A stretch of 64,000 nucleotides of DNA from Annona cherimola. Taxonomy: Eukaryota > Streptophyta > Magnoliopsida > Magnoliales > Annonaceae. The position numbers and the translations under genes are program-made. Location of the stretch: contig CM059977.1 of assembly GCA_030490835.1 (NCBI GenBank), positions 34,679,676 through 34,743,675 on the forward strand. Reading direction: 5' to 3'. The stretch's first letter is position 1, and each line of letters opens with the position of its first letter. The notes below the pieces were generated by a model. The model made no database searches. It was not told where the DNA came from and saw only the letters and a list, made by a program, of their open reading frames with translations. This document shows, in pieces, positions 36,440 through 48,544 of this stretch.

Positions 36440-36870
36440 AAATCATTGGGATAATTTTTACATATATCCATATGGTTTGACCATAATTGCGATTATACCC
36501 ATATAATTTTAAAATTTCAAATAACCCTCAGTTTGACCATAATTGTAAATATACAGACACCATTATAATGTCGTTATTGTACCGTCATAACGTGAGTATA
36601 TTTTCACAGATATGCAAATTACATGGGTATATGTACAATTTCAAAAATTAAATAGGTACATTTAGTTTTTCAAATATATCTATATAGTTCGTATATTTTT
36701 GTAAATCTACTCATGCTGTGAAGGTGTAGTAAAGGCATCATTACGGTAAAGGTATTTTTGCACATAAGGTCAAACTATATGGGTTTATTTGCAATTTTTG
36801 AAATTATTGGAGTATAATTGCAATTATGGTCAAACTACATAGATATATTGCAAATTTCTAATATTATCAA
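36440..36870. repeat. AT-rich fold-back repeat
   Basis: Repeated and inverted modules of GGTCAAACTA and TTTGACCATAATTG with ATGGGTATAT, arranged around about 36640. Similar modules occur at 7790-8060 in gene B intron 2 and near 1000-1200 in gene A intron 2. Non-coding. Confidence 0.4.
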
Positions 36871-37329
36871 AGTTTTGGGTGAGTTATAAATGTTTTAAGA
36901 TATTTATAATGAGAATCATTCATGTGCGGAAGCATTACAAAATAGGCCCCGCGCATGTTTTAATTAGGTATGATCCACTTGAAATTTTGACAAAATTTGA
37001 TGCACTAATAAAATAAGTTACTACAAAATGAGTGAATTTAATTTTGATTTAATCATTAGAATAAGCCAAATTTGGCAATAACATAAAATACTTCTCTTTT
37101 AACCATTTATTTCTTTTGGATGGAACATACCATGTATGTTTGAGTAAATTATAATTATTAATTTCATCAAAAAAGTTCTGACAGTCTTTTATTGAGCTTT
37201 TCTCAAATACATCTCCCATGTTTAATTTTAATCTCAAATATATTGATAACATTTTGAAAATGCTCATTCCATAAAAAAACCATCAGTTAAATCATTACAA
37301 ATGCCTAAAATACAGCTATAATAAATAGT

Positions 37330-37600
37330 AAATGACGAAATAAAATATAAAGACAATGAAGTTAGCACTCTTGAAATTTACAGCTTATGTACAATTAGGG
37401 CATTAGTTAGTTATAATATTTAATTTTTTCAACATTGACCTAAATTTGAAAGACATATTAGTATTTCATATATTAACTAACAGTGTTAGCTTTAGGAGTG
37501 AACATTTTTATAATTAAATGCAAATACCGTGAGTATATTTATGATTTTGAAAATATTATGAATATATTTAAGACCAAGGAGAAAAGTACATATATTTGGA
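37330..37600. repeat. Dispersed repeat, second copy
   Basis: Matches 29500-29770 in the same orientation (AATTTGAAAGACATATTAGT, ATATTAACTAACAGTGTTA, TTAAATGCAAATACCGTG). Non-coding, identity unknown. Confidence 0.4.
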
Positions 37601-37876
37601 AAAGCCTTAAAATTATATCATCTAAGATATGATCAAGAATAGTTTAACGTTTTCGGTTATTTAACTAGCTAATCTGATTTATATTGGTCAAAATTTTATA
37701 AAAATCGTAATGACGTTCGAAAATAAATATATAGTTTTAAGCACAATGATGAAATGAATTTCTAAACTCATCCCTGATGACAAAGAGCTACCGCTTTTAT
37801 GGGATGGGATCGATGGCTTTTAACGTCTTGTTTTCAGAATTGGAGGGACATGAAAAAACAATGAATCGGGACCAGG

Positions 37877-38430
37877 TAGGGGTGTTAACGGATCGGGTTG
37901 AACGGGTTGGAGCCTAATCCTAATCCTAACCCATTTAATATATCTCAACCCTAATCCGTTTATTAACCCATTTAAAAAACTTCAACCCTAACCCATTTAC
38001 AACTCATTTAATAAACGGGTTAACGGGTTGTGTTTGTTACTAATTTTCATGCTAAAAATCTTCAATAAAATCTGTAAATTTAAATAAATTAAATAATTTG
38101 AAGCTAACATACCTGAATTTAATTTATTTTAGCTTGAAAACATCAGCGTCAATCTCAAGTCATCTCTTTAATGTCAATTCCTATTATAAATATTATATAT
38201 ATATTATAATATATTATATTAAATGAGTTATACGGGTTGAACGGGTTGGACGAGTTAAATAAACGGGTTGGACGGGTTGCGAAACTTCAACCCTAATCCG
38301 TTTATTTAATTAAATGGTTGAACGGGTTAGCGGATCATAACCCATTTATTCAAAAATCCCAACCCAAACCCATTTATTAACGGGTTGAACGAGCGGGTTA
38401 ACGGGTTGACCATGACCATTAACACCCCTA
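37877..38430. mobile_element. hAT-type MITE with perfect 8-bp TSD
   Basis: 554-bp element, ends TAGGGGTGTTAACGG and CCATTAACACCCCTA, flanked by a perfect GGACCAGG on both sides (37869-37876 and 38431-38438). The interior is rich in CGGGTTGAACGGGTT and AACCCATTT blocks in both orientations around an AT core. The 8-bp duplication and inverted ends support an hAT origin; no transposase. Confidence 0.85.
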
Positions 38431-38887
38431 GGACCAGGTCACACAGCTGGACCGGTTTGTGAGAGGAAGAAATTAAAGCATGTCGCTGTGAAGCGTGTGG
38501 TGCCTGGCCTAAATTTGGGGAGGCACTCTTCTCCACTTCTATCTCATTATTCAAGAAAATTATCTTTGAAAAATTACTAAATAAATTATTTTAGATTGAA
38601 AAGAAGAAATCTCTCTCTCATTGCTCAACAAAGTTATTTTAAAAAATGAAAAGAGTTATTGACGCTCAAGAAAAATGACCTCCACAATCTTCGAAATTTA
38701 TCGTGGTTTTCTCTTCGCTCACTAATGGTAGGAAATACATTACCAATTTGCTATAAAAATAAATTTATTTTTCATTGATGAAAATTGGGGAATGGGTCAA
38801 TAGAAGGGATAATGACATCGGTAATTCAATTCCCAAGTATTTAGTGTGAAAAAGTGATGATCATGATGATAACAATAATAATAAATA

Positions 38888-39117
38888 TCAGTTTGTTTAG
38901 AGAAGAATGAAAAATGCAGAATGAGAATAACATGAATATGATGAAGATAAAATAGGAATAAAGAAAAAATATTATGGAAGGATGTACGAAAATGATGAGA
39001 GATAAGAAAAAAATTGAAATATAAGGATAAAAATAAAAAATAAAAAATAGAGTAGTTGGGTATTGACATTTGCATTCTTATTTTTCATTTTCCATTCTCC
39101 TCTAAACAAACATACTT
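38888..39117. mobile_element. Small MITE with inverted ends
   Basis: Left end AGTTTGTTTAGAGAAGAATG and right end CATTCTCCTCTAAACAAACA are near-perfect inverted repeats, continuing inward (AAAAATGCAGAATGAGAATA opposite TTGCATTCTTATTTTTCAT). Related to 9390-9634. No target duplication was identified. Confidence 0.6.
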
Positions 39118-39895
39118 GAAATGTAATTTTCAATTAGTACTCCTTTTGATACAAGAACTATAAATTAAGAAATCTGATTTTTTCAATGATAATTTAGTCC
39201 AAAAAATTATATTTTTTCTTTAAAAATTTGTGGAAATTTGGTGATGAATGAGCTTAATTAGCAACTAAAATTTCATTATGTCAAGGTTGAGACTCAAAAT
39301 AATTTAAAAAAATCTACAAATCTCCAAAATAGTGAAAGTTGATACAGATGTTAAATATATCTAGAATAACAATTATTAAAAAATTATCAATAAAATATAA
39401 AAATATGAGTTAAATATATTTAAAATAGTCCTCATCTTTTAATGTTCATTCCTATTTTGCATTCTTGTTGGGGTGGATTTTTATTTTGAAGGATTTTCTT
39501 TTTTTCGATTTTGAAAGTTATTATTTTTTAAATTTTTTGCTTTTAGTGACATAAAATAAATGTGTATCTAGCGTGCAACTAGCATGGCTGGAAAAGAGTC
39601 TTGTCTAGGTGTGAGAGGTCTGAGTTTTGAGTCGCAATAGGAGTTTATCTTTCATTTTTTCTTGGAGTAATATCTCGATAGCTACTCTATTAGCAATATT
39701 ATTAGATTTACACTTTTGGAGCTAAGATTTCAATATGTACTTGGATTGAGTTGAATAAAAATAAATCAATAAATATATGGCTAGTATAATAATTATCACT
39801 AAAAACTTATATATTTAACGATGTCAAATTTTTGAGTTGCTAAAAACATCGATTTATTACTGAATTTCTTATGTTAATAAATAGATGCACTGAAC

Positions 39896-40091
39896 TAGCG
39901 CCTTGGCGTAGTGGTATGCATGGTGAGTATATTCGTCATGGTGGAGGGTTCAAACCTCCCCACTTGCAGTCCTTTCCAATTGTTGTGAGGGTTTTAATTT
40001 TCCTAGTGATGAAAGTTTGTAGGAATTTTCCTCTATGTTGTGAGGATTTGAAATATATTCCTCTTGTATATAAGAGAAAAAAAAATTAATG
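39896..40091 (+). mobile_element. tRNA-derived SINE with 12-bp target-site duplication
   Basis: 196-bp unit with RNA polymerase III internal promoter boxes: A box in CTTGGCGTAGTGG (about 39902-39914) and B box GGTTCAAACC (39948-39957). The 3' end is A-rich (AGAGAAAAAAAAATTAAT). It is flanked by GATGCACTGAAC (39884-39895) and GATGCACTAAAC (40092-40103), one mismatch in 12. These are the hallmarks of a plant SINE inserted fairly recently. No protein is encoded. Confidence 0.8.
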
Positions 40092-40559
40092 GATGCACTA
40101 AACCACAATAACTTTTTGCTTTGCCAAAGCTTTTTGTGATATGCTAACGACGTTATCGTCACTTTTATCCAAAAAAATGCTGCAAAAGCAGCTTCTCTCG
40201 TATCGACAAGGGATATGTATAATAAAACACAAATCATAATACATATTCCACGGAAGGTTTTATTTCCACAATCCAATGCCACTTTTGAAATTGAGGCAAC
40301 CAAGAGAAAAGTTGTAAAATTTTTAGTAAATTTTATGTTTAATTGAATTATACCACGTGTTTCCTTAGTCATTAGCAGACATGTTTGATAAAAACTTAGA
40401 TGAAGCCCAACATATGATCGCAACCAAATCTGTATCCCACAAACCATCGTAATGGATGCATATCTCACCCACGATCTTCACAAATAAAATAAAATAAAAT
40501 GAGTAGTTGGATCTTGGATGCCATGAATATTTCATTTATAGAGCAATATTGGGCTTTCA

Positions 40560-42374
40560 AAAATGATGTTTTACTTTTTGTAGCACTATATTTTTTTGCG
40601 TGCTACATGGGCGAACAAGAGGGCCTAAAAAATAAAAGATGTGCAACGCAAAACACTAAAAAATAAAATAAAAATAAATGCATTAAAAGAATAAAATAAA
40701 TATGAATGCAAAGTCTAAGAAAATAAACAATGAGACTGAAAATTAAATATGCAGTGTGAGTTAACTGGTTAGCTAGTTAAATATGATATGAGTTAGATGT
40801 AAAAATTAAATATGCAAATAAAAAGATAAAATGTATAGAAAATGGGTTCAAGATCATAAATGCAAATAAAGAGAAAATTTGTAAACATAAGGGTTAAAGA
40901 AAAGAAATACAAGCGTTAAAACTTTTAAATGATGCAAACTATTAAAGTTTTTATATTATGCAAAGTTAGCCAATCAAGTGCGTCAATTAGTCACAGTTAG
41001 AAGTTTGTAAAATGCATTAAAAAAATATGCAAATAAAAAGGTAAAAGATGATGAAGAAGAAGAATTCAATATCAGAAATGAGAATAAATATAAAATGTGT
41101 AAACATAGAATTCAAAAAAGGGAAACATAAGGGTTAAATTTTTTTATATGACACAAGTTATTAAAATTTTTTAGATGATACAAGGTCGTTAAACACAAAT
41201 ATGTATCTCGGTCAAGCGCGATTATTAGTTAGTAAAATACATACAAATGCAGATATACACAGTAAGTAGAAAGCAAAATTAATATATTAATATTTAATAT
41301 GTTTTGGAGTCATCACTAACCAAACAATGGTAGTTGCCGGTTTGTTCATGTATAATAAAGCACTGAAATATAGAGATGATTATTTGGTCATACTACGGAA
41401 AAAAAATACATTCTTATTTTTTCCTCGAGTGAATTGGTCCTAGAATGTTGAAAATAACATACACATTTTATATAAAAGGTTGTGGAGGCGGGAAGTTTGG
41501 CTTTTTGTGATCACTAACTCATTTGGAGGACTGGACCCGATTCTATGCATTTGAGCTGGAATGCAAGAATTTGTTCAGAAAGGAACGAAATGAGAATCCT
41601 ATTCCATCATACTAGATGAGATTTTAATTCACAATGGATGGAGGATGGGAATAAAAACTTTTTTCTGGTATGGTACTAAACCAGGCGTGCAAATGATAGC
41701 ACTTTCTAAAATGATGATAATAAGCTCGAGATAGGCTCAGATCATGCGAGTTTCATTATGTCATGTTTTGATGCTCATGCGTACAATAATTTAAAATACA
41801 ATTTTTTTTTTTTTTTTTTTTAACCATCGATAGATTAAACTCTATGTGACGACAATGATACTAAAGGGAAAGAAATTCATACCATGGTGTGGGCCCTGAT
41901 TCTTTGAATAAAAAATAATAGTGACTTTTTAAAATAAAGCCTTATGACGATGAGAAAGATTTTTTTTTAATGAAATAACGTGATCAGGTTGTTCAAAAAA
42001 ATATATCTATATAAATATATATTTTATTGGGTCTTCATCTAACCTAACATGGGATAATGGAACTAATTTTTTTAAAATTGGTTTTATATCACCATTCCAC
42101 CGAACTGTGATGCAAACAGATTGTGCTTCTTTTCTTTTTGAAAATTTATTTTATGCTACACGGGCGGAAAAATGATGGAAATATCTTGGCTTATCATCAC
42201 TGATGATATAAACCTGCATCTTTAATGTTTAGATGACCTGGAATGCATAACCATGATAAAGGACCAGTGGAAAATATATATAAAAAAAAAAATTGCTGGA
42301 CTGTGGAGGAGACTAGTATGGATACATAGCAGATAAATCTACAGCTTGGGAAATAAAACAGGGGAAATAGTTAA

Positions 42375-42411
<37 letters not shown>

Positions 42412-42860
42412 AGTGGCATGGAATGGTGACGGAGTTTTTGTTGCATAAAACGGATGGGTATATGATGTGATCGAAGATATCGTGCACAGGTTATGCATTT
42501 GATATTACAGATGCGTCATGACTCATGAGCATGCATTAAATGGACTGGGAATACTTGAAGGTTAAAAAAACACCTGAAAAAGCAAAGAACCTGGGCCGGT
42601 TAAGTAGCAAAACCATTTGCTATGATATGAATGGACATCGTACTGGATGATGGAGGAGAGGGATGAGGTGATGTCGGTAGACGGAAAAGAGATCATGGGA
42701 ATTTCTGGGCATCCACGGCTGGGATTTTTCTTTTCAGATGGAAAAATGGAAAGTGGAAGGGATGGATGGAGGAAAAATAAATCAGGGGGGCTTCTTGATG
42801 GTGGAACGGGCTTGGGCAGAAGATGGACGAGAAAGGGCAGAGGCGGGGAGGGTGGGTTTT
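40560..42860. other. Probable decayed LTR-retroelement-like sequence, non-coding
   Basis: No supported gene. Repeated short blocks (ATATGCAAATAAAAAG, ACATAAGGGTTAAA) and TTTTGGAGTCATCACTAAC recall untranslated or LTR regions of plant gypsy elements. A 29-30 nt A run lies near 42380. The purine-rich stretch 42640-42860 has open frames on both strands but no recognisable protein. Confidence 0.3.
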
Positions 42861-43635
42861 GAGAATATGCACAATGATCTATTTTGGTAATATTTTGCAT
42901 AATTTCATCATTGTCTATTTTACAATATTATAATTCTAGAGGGTGCTTCTTAGTAATTTCGTGAGTGGTTTGAAAAACTGCAACCGAAGCCCATGGTTTA
43001 GTTGGCTAGTAAGTCAACTTTATGTCGTCCATTAATATTGCTGTCATTTATTTATATTTTTGTCTTCACTTGTTTTGCCTTGATTTTGGATGAGAACATC
43101 TGTTGTTGATGTTCCTTAATTACTTTAATTTTGGATATTCACTTGGTGGTTTGGATCTTATAACTTTTATTTTTTATTTGTAATGATGCAAATCTTTGTA
43201 TTTTTGGTTAGTCAAATATATTTTGACCATTCAAAATTTCATAAAATGTTTATAATTGGTCTAATCCACATAGCTCATCACTTCGCCTCCATTTTTTTTA
43301 CTTGAGAAAAATATTTTTTACTTCATCTTGAATATAAATTACTCTTAATCAATTGTATCAATTGTTGATGGTCACTTCCAAAGTGGGCTTGAGGTATTAG
43401 AAGCCCATTTTTACACGGATCTTAGACAAATATTGGACTTCTAAATACATAGGTTAATATTCAAATAAATTCACAAAAAGTCCATTGGGCTGTTGAATTT
43501 GGAAAAAGTAAGATGGTGGGTCTATTTGAAAATTTACATTTAAATGGCGTATCGACACTTTTACAGCAATCATTTGGAACCGTTACTAATTACAACAATG
43601 GAGCCGCCAATGACGCAACCTGATTAGTTGATGAA

Positions 43636-43942
43636 CTAGGGGCCAGGGCCTTCAGAGCTAGGCCCTTTACTCAGCATGCTTGCCAAGTCCTCCAAACTTC
43701 TGCTGCTCTCATCATCTTCATCTCGATCATCATCATCATCATCATCATTTTCATTTTCATGCTTTGAAACTTTGATGGAACCCAAGCAGGAAACATCTCT
43801 AGAGAACTCCACAACGGTTGCCCCACGATCAACAGCAGATCCCGCCGAAGGAATTGCTCTTGAAACAGCATAGTCCGGCCGAGCTAATGCCCACCAATAT
43901 CAGAAGCAATAGCCCCACCAGCGACATTAACCTCTGTGCCAT
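43636..43942 (-). pseudogene. Candidate secreted signalling-peptide precursor, split by a frame change
   Basis: Minus strand. The ATG at 43942 opens a 37-codon frame with a clear signal peptide (MAQRLMSLVGLLLLILVG, then ISSAG) that stops at 43829. A frame shifted by +1 is open from about 43896 to the TAG at 43636 and encodes an arginine- and serine-containing segment, an acidic run from seven GAT codons, then LEDLASMLSKGPSSEGPGP at the C-terminus. A signal peptide, variable acidic pro-region and short C-terminal Gly-Pro-Ser motif is the layout of plant secreted peptide precursors; the end resembles the SGPS motif of the PIP/PIPL group. I infer one gene broken by a one-base indel or a sequence error. 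Family assignment is uncertain. Confidence 0.4.
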
Positions 43943-45683
43943 GACTGCACGTACGTATAATCTCTCTGATTGCTTCAAATCTTCCTTTTCTTCGAAATTG
44001 AATGTGACGTGATTTTTACCATATTGCTTGAATGCATAACGGATGGAGGAGGAGAAAAATTCGTGTCTTTTGTTTTGAACTTTGACTTTGGCTGCCCTAT
44101 ACTTGCTTTGTTTTGAAATTGGCAGGTGAGAATTTTTTATTTTTCCATTTAGTTTCACGTGACCCGGCTTCACTCCATGTGCTTGTTCTTAAAGAATACA
44201 TTTTTACATGCCCCAAACATGATGCATTGCAAAATACATTCTTTTTATGTATTAGAGAGATGGCCATTAATTAAGCCAAGCCAATTGGTCATTAATTACG
44301 ATTCAAAAGCTCGGGCTGCATCTCGGAAATTTTCTTAAATCATTTCCCTGATGGCCATCTCTTGAGATCTGATTAAGGTCCCACTCAACCATCTCTTATA
44401 AGGAGAGTGATTTCTTTCAAATGTTACGCGTGGTGATTTTTTAATATCCAAATCCTTCATATATATACAATATCCATCTAAACTTATTTAGTTATATTCC
44501 AAAAATTAAATATTTGAAAATTTTTCTTATTATATGTTGGGAAATACTTTATAGTATTGACGCCACTAGAGATTTTAGTATGGCCGACATTGCTGATTAA
44601 ATCAAAATCTAATTGGCTTATTGTATCTAAAATTATTTGTTTACCTGGCCACCTTTTATTTTCAAATTTTAACATAAAAAATTTTATATTTTCAAGATAT
44701 AATACTCTAGAAATTTTCTCTAGAAGATGCTTTCAATTCGAATCATATATCAAACTTGATTTTAAAATTTTCGCATGCATGTTTATATTTTATTAAATGA
44801 TTTTAGTTTGGTGGTGTACTAAGATTACTTTGTGATGATTTTTTTACTTCCTAAGTATGATACATTAAACAGGTTGGATTATTTAGATTTCATAAAATCA
44901 CATTGATAGAACAAAACATTTCCATTTTTTGTAAAGCATACCTTTCCACTGCATTGCTGCCCATATGTATTGATGAACTCTTTAACACCTTTCAGTGAAC
45001 CGTGTGGGAGCATATATATTCAACAAACGACAGATTCATGTATCTACGTGCAATTTCCGTCTCAGCAAAAGAATCAGATCCCACAACCTGGTGAGTCATT
45101 ACACCACAGAAACCGAGGGCCAGTCGCACTGAGGCCATGTGTGGATGCTGACCGGCCAGATGGTCCAAGTTCACGTGAAAATCAATATAGATCTGATCAT
45201 GGAAAATCATGCATTTGGATTCCAGCAGTAAGTATTCTTCCCCTTCTTTTCTGGCATTCCTTGTGTCTATTCTTTCTTTCACTTTAATGGAAGGATGGAT
45301 GGATATTTGCAGTTCTTCTGCGCTCTTGAGGAAGGGCGAATACATTAAATAATCAGTCAACACTCAACATGGTCTTTTGGTGCACCAACTATTAATTAAT
45401 TATCTAGCTAGCTAGTCACCCATCACATGACAACAGATTGCGAATCCATATATGGCTGTCCCCAAAATACTTATCCTACGTGCGCATGCAACATACTCGT
45501 CGCGATGCATGATAGCATACCACGTATACAAACCCTCAATACGATATTTATTTATTTATTTTCATTTAAGATTTTTCTTGAATAAACTTAGAACTTATTT
45601 TTTAAAAATAAAACATAAATACGCAGAAATATTATAAATGGTAAAATACGGCATAATATATATGACATATTTAACGGTTAAAT
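43943..45683. other. Spacer with one unassigned, possibly spliced patch
   Basis: At 44998-45237, plus strand, a pyrimidine-ended acceptor (ACACCTTTCAG), an internal GTGAGT (after CACAACCTG) and a strong donor (CCAGCA|GTAAGT) bracket GC-richer sequence. Open frames exist on both strands, but no protein family was recognised. The rest is AT-rich. Confidence 0.3.
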
Positions 45684-46081
45684 GGAGCATGATTATATAC
45701 ATCATGATGCATTTTAGGTTAAAATGCAATATTCATTTATTTTATTTTTATTTTTATTTATTTTTTCTTTGTAAACATGTTTCTTGACTGTATTTAATCT
45801 GTATATATTAAGTTTTGTCATTTTACAATACCTTTACATATTTATTTTTATTTTTAAAAAATAATAATTTTAGGGGCATTTAAGTCATTTTTTGCCCCTT
45901 AAAAAACTTTATTTTTAAACATAAAAAATAAATATGTAAAAGTATTCTAAAATGGTAAAACTGGATATATAGATTAAAGATACTTAGAAAAACATGTTTA
46001 TGAAGATAAATAAAATAAAAATAAAAAAATGAATATTGTATTTTAGCCTAAAAAACATCATGATGTATATAATCATGCTCC
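45684..46081. mobile_element. Near-perfect fold-back MITE
   Basis: Ends GGAGCATGATTATATACATC and GATGTATATAATCATGCTCC are exact complements over 20 bp, and pairing continues with few mismatches for more than 50 bp and then more loosely to the centre near 45895. The core carries the family signature (ATTAAGTTTTGTCATTTT opposite AAAATGGTAAAACTGG). No clean target duplication was found; flanks contain GGTTAAAT and AGTTAAAT. Confidence 0.75.
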
Positions 46082-46289
46082 AAGTTAAATACAATTAAGA
46101 AAACAAGTTTACAAAGAAAAGACCCAAAAAGTCAAAAAATAAATATTGTATGGAATCACATGTGAAAATCCCTAACTTCTCTAGTGTCACCCCATATGTA
46201 GTGCAAATATTCAAGGGACGTGATCTCAACCCTAGCTAATATAAGATAATATTATTTATGACTAAAATGTGCATTTTTAAAGAAATTTA

Positions 46290-46515
46290 TGATTTTGTTA
46301 TGAAATTATTTTTTAAATGTATTTAACTTATATACCAAATTTCGTAAATATATATTTTAATTCTCAAAATAAGCATGTTGGTGGTAAAAAAGGCTTAAAT
46401 GCCCCCAACATTTTGATTTTTGAAAATAAATTTGTATTAAAATATTCAAAAATTATAAGTGTAGTATATAAGTTAAATCTACTTGGAAAAATAATTTATT
46501 GAAAAGCTAAAAAAA
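46290..46515. mobile_element. Partial fold-back MITE, same family
   Basis: Contains TTTAACTTATATACCAAATT on the left and AGTATATAAGTTAAATCTAC on the right, complementary around about 46400. Shorter and more degraded than 45684-46081. Confidence 0.4.
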
Positions 46516-47436
46516 ATATTTTTTAGCGTGGACTAACATAAGCTTATGATAACTTGGATGATATGGGACCTTATGGTAAATAAGGTAGATCTCAAGGTAA
46601 AATGTGGAGGAATCTGATAAGGAAGGTAAAGAACCATCTCTGACCTAAACCTAAACGTAAACCGTCATACTTCAAATCTTCCACTAAAACCACAAACACA
46701 TAGTGAACTTGATTACTTTGAATAAGCTCATAGCTGGTTATTTTGCTTTGCTCATTTCTCGTCTTGATTTTCTGAAGAAAGAATGTCATAGGGTGTAAAT
46801 TTTGTTAATATCTCATCGTTGCAATGCTTTTTCAAAAAGAAACCATCTCTCCATTCCAAATCTTCTTCTCCAAACTCTTTTTCTTTTCTCAAACTTTCAT
46901 GTTTTAAAACCTCAAATACGCTGCTCAAATGAACTACCTTTGTGCAAAAAATTTCTATTCAAATATTTGTTTCAAATCAATCCACAACGTAGAAATCAAA
47001 GAAGTCATTTCAAGAAAATTTCTCACTTTGACTAAGGAAGCTCAAAATATCATTTAGTACAAGTTTGACATAGTCTCGAAAGAAAAAAGATGAGGAGATT
47101 ATACCTTCTCAAAAAAAAATTACCAAGAACTTTTTAACTTTTCTAAGTTCTGAGAAGACCATTTTAATTTCTCGAATATCTCTCATAACTTATTAATGTT
47201 TGTTTGATTTTCTTAAACTCCTATAACACTACATTTTGGATACATTAGCACTAAAATATGCGGTTTATTGATAATCATATGATGATTTATCTTCATCACT
47301 TTTTGCTAAGACAAGGGAGAAATACAATAATTTCAAATAACAATTTCGTAGTCTCCAATTCTTTGGAAGCATGGTGATAGAGGACCAATATTCAACAATG
47401 GTTGTAGGCATTTTGACATCATCAAAAAGGGGAGAA

Positions 47437-48544
47437 TGTGAATTTACGTAATTACCTTTTTTTGTTGATTTTGATGATGACAAAAGGATGTGATTTTGTG
47501 CTTTTGAATTCGATTTTGTGAATTTGTGTTTGGTGCTCTTGAACGAGATTTTGAAAAGTTTGGTGTGTTTGTGTAACTATTATTTTGAGTTTATAATACT
47601 AATTGTAATAAAATTGACCTTGGAATTTGAAAAATGGAATTAGCTTTTTGAAATGCTTAATAATCTTAGAATGTGCTCAATTGATAACTTCATTTGGAAT
47701 AATCATGGAATATAATCTTTAAAATGTGCTTAATCTTGAATTAAGATTGATTTATTCGTTTATGATTATCTTGAGTGGATTAACATGATTGAAGCAGAAT
47801 TTTTTTCCAAAATTCGTATTTTGCAAAAAAAGGAAAATGTCAACCTTTTGGTTCAAATTTCTTATTGTCTCACCTGGACAGCAAAAGATCGATTTTTTTG
47901 ACAAAAAGGTCAACCTTTTAGAGCCGGTAGAAACATAAATTTTGAGAAGTTTAGATTTTCATAGAGACCTCTTGGTCTATTTTCTAAGTCACGTTTCAAA
48001 GGTTCAAAAAGCTTTAAAATGAATACGTGGGTGAGCTAGAAACATAAAAGAAAATCTCACCAAGCACCCAAGAGTGAAGAATTTAGATTTGCTCTTCTGT
48101 AAAAATACTTTTGAAGAAAATTTGTCATCTGTCAAGTGAAGTTCCTATGGTGATTCGAAGCTTCAAGTTGTCATTCAAATATTGAATATGTTGCTCTTCA
48201 AATGTGCTAAATCGATTTGTTTTTTATTTAAAGTTTTGTTCTTGTATTATTTTGATGTTGATTGTGATCAAACTAAGAGGAAGTGAATCAAAGTATTGAT
48301 TATGTCACAAGCTTACTCGAAGCTTAGTACCAATCTGAAAGATAGTTAAACAAATTATATTACTGCAACATGTGTGTCAAAGTTAACAAGTGGAGCCCAA
48401 GTCATAGTGCTTAGAGAGCAGAGTAGGATAAGGAGATCCGAACTACTATACGTGTTCTTGTCTTATGATTTGATTTCATTATCGTGGTTTGTATTTTTGA
48501 TTGATTCACATTATTTTACCAAAGTTCTTTGATTAGTCATCACA
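47437..48544 (+). mobile_element. Putative 3' LTR of a Sirevirus-like Ty1/copia element
   Basis: CATCATCAAAAAGGGGAGAA, a polypurine tract of the kind found in plant copia/Sirevirus elements, immediately precedes TGTGAATTTACG. The proposed LTR runs to TTAGTCATCACA. Near its end are AGATAGTTAAACAA, AACAAGTGGAGCCCAAG and GGAGATCCGAAC, which resemble such LTRs from memory. No internal coding region or second LTR was found, so the left part is missing or decayed. Confidence 0.4.

Noticed and set aside
39896..39970. Functional tRNA gene
   Set aside because: A and B boxes are present, but the sequence does not fold into a normal cloverleaf with paired acceptor ends by eye, and duplicated flanks plus an A-rich tail show a SINE.
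42562..42900. 112-codon proline-rich minus-strand frame
   Set aside because: Complement of a purine-rich low-complexity stretch; the plus strand is equally open and neither is protein-like.
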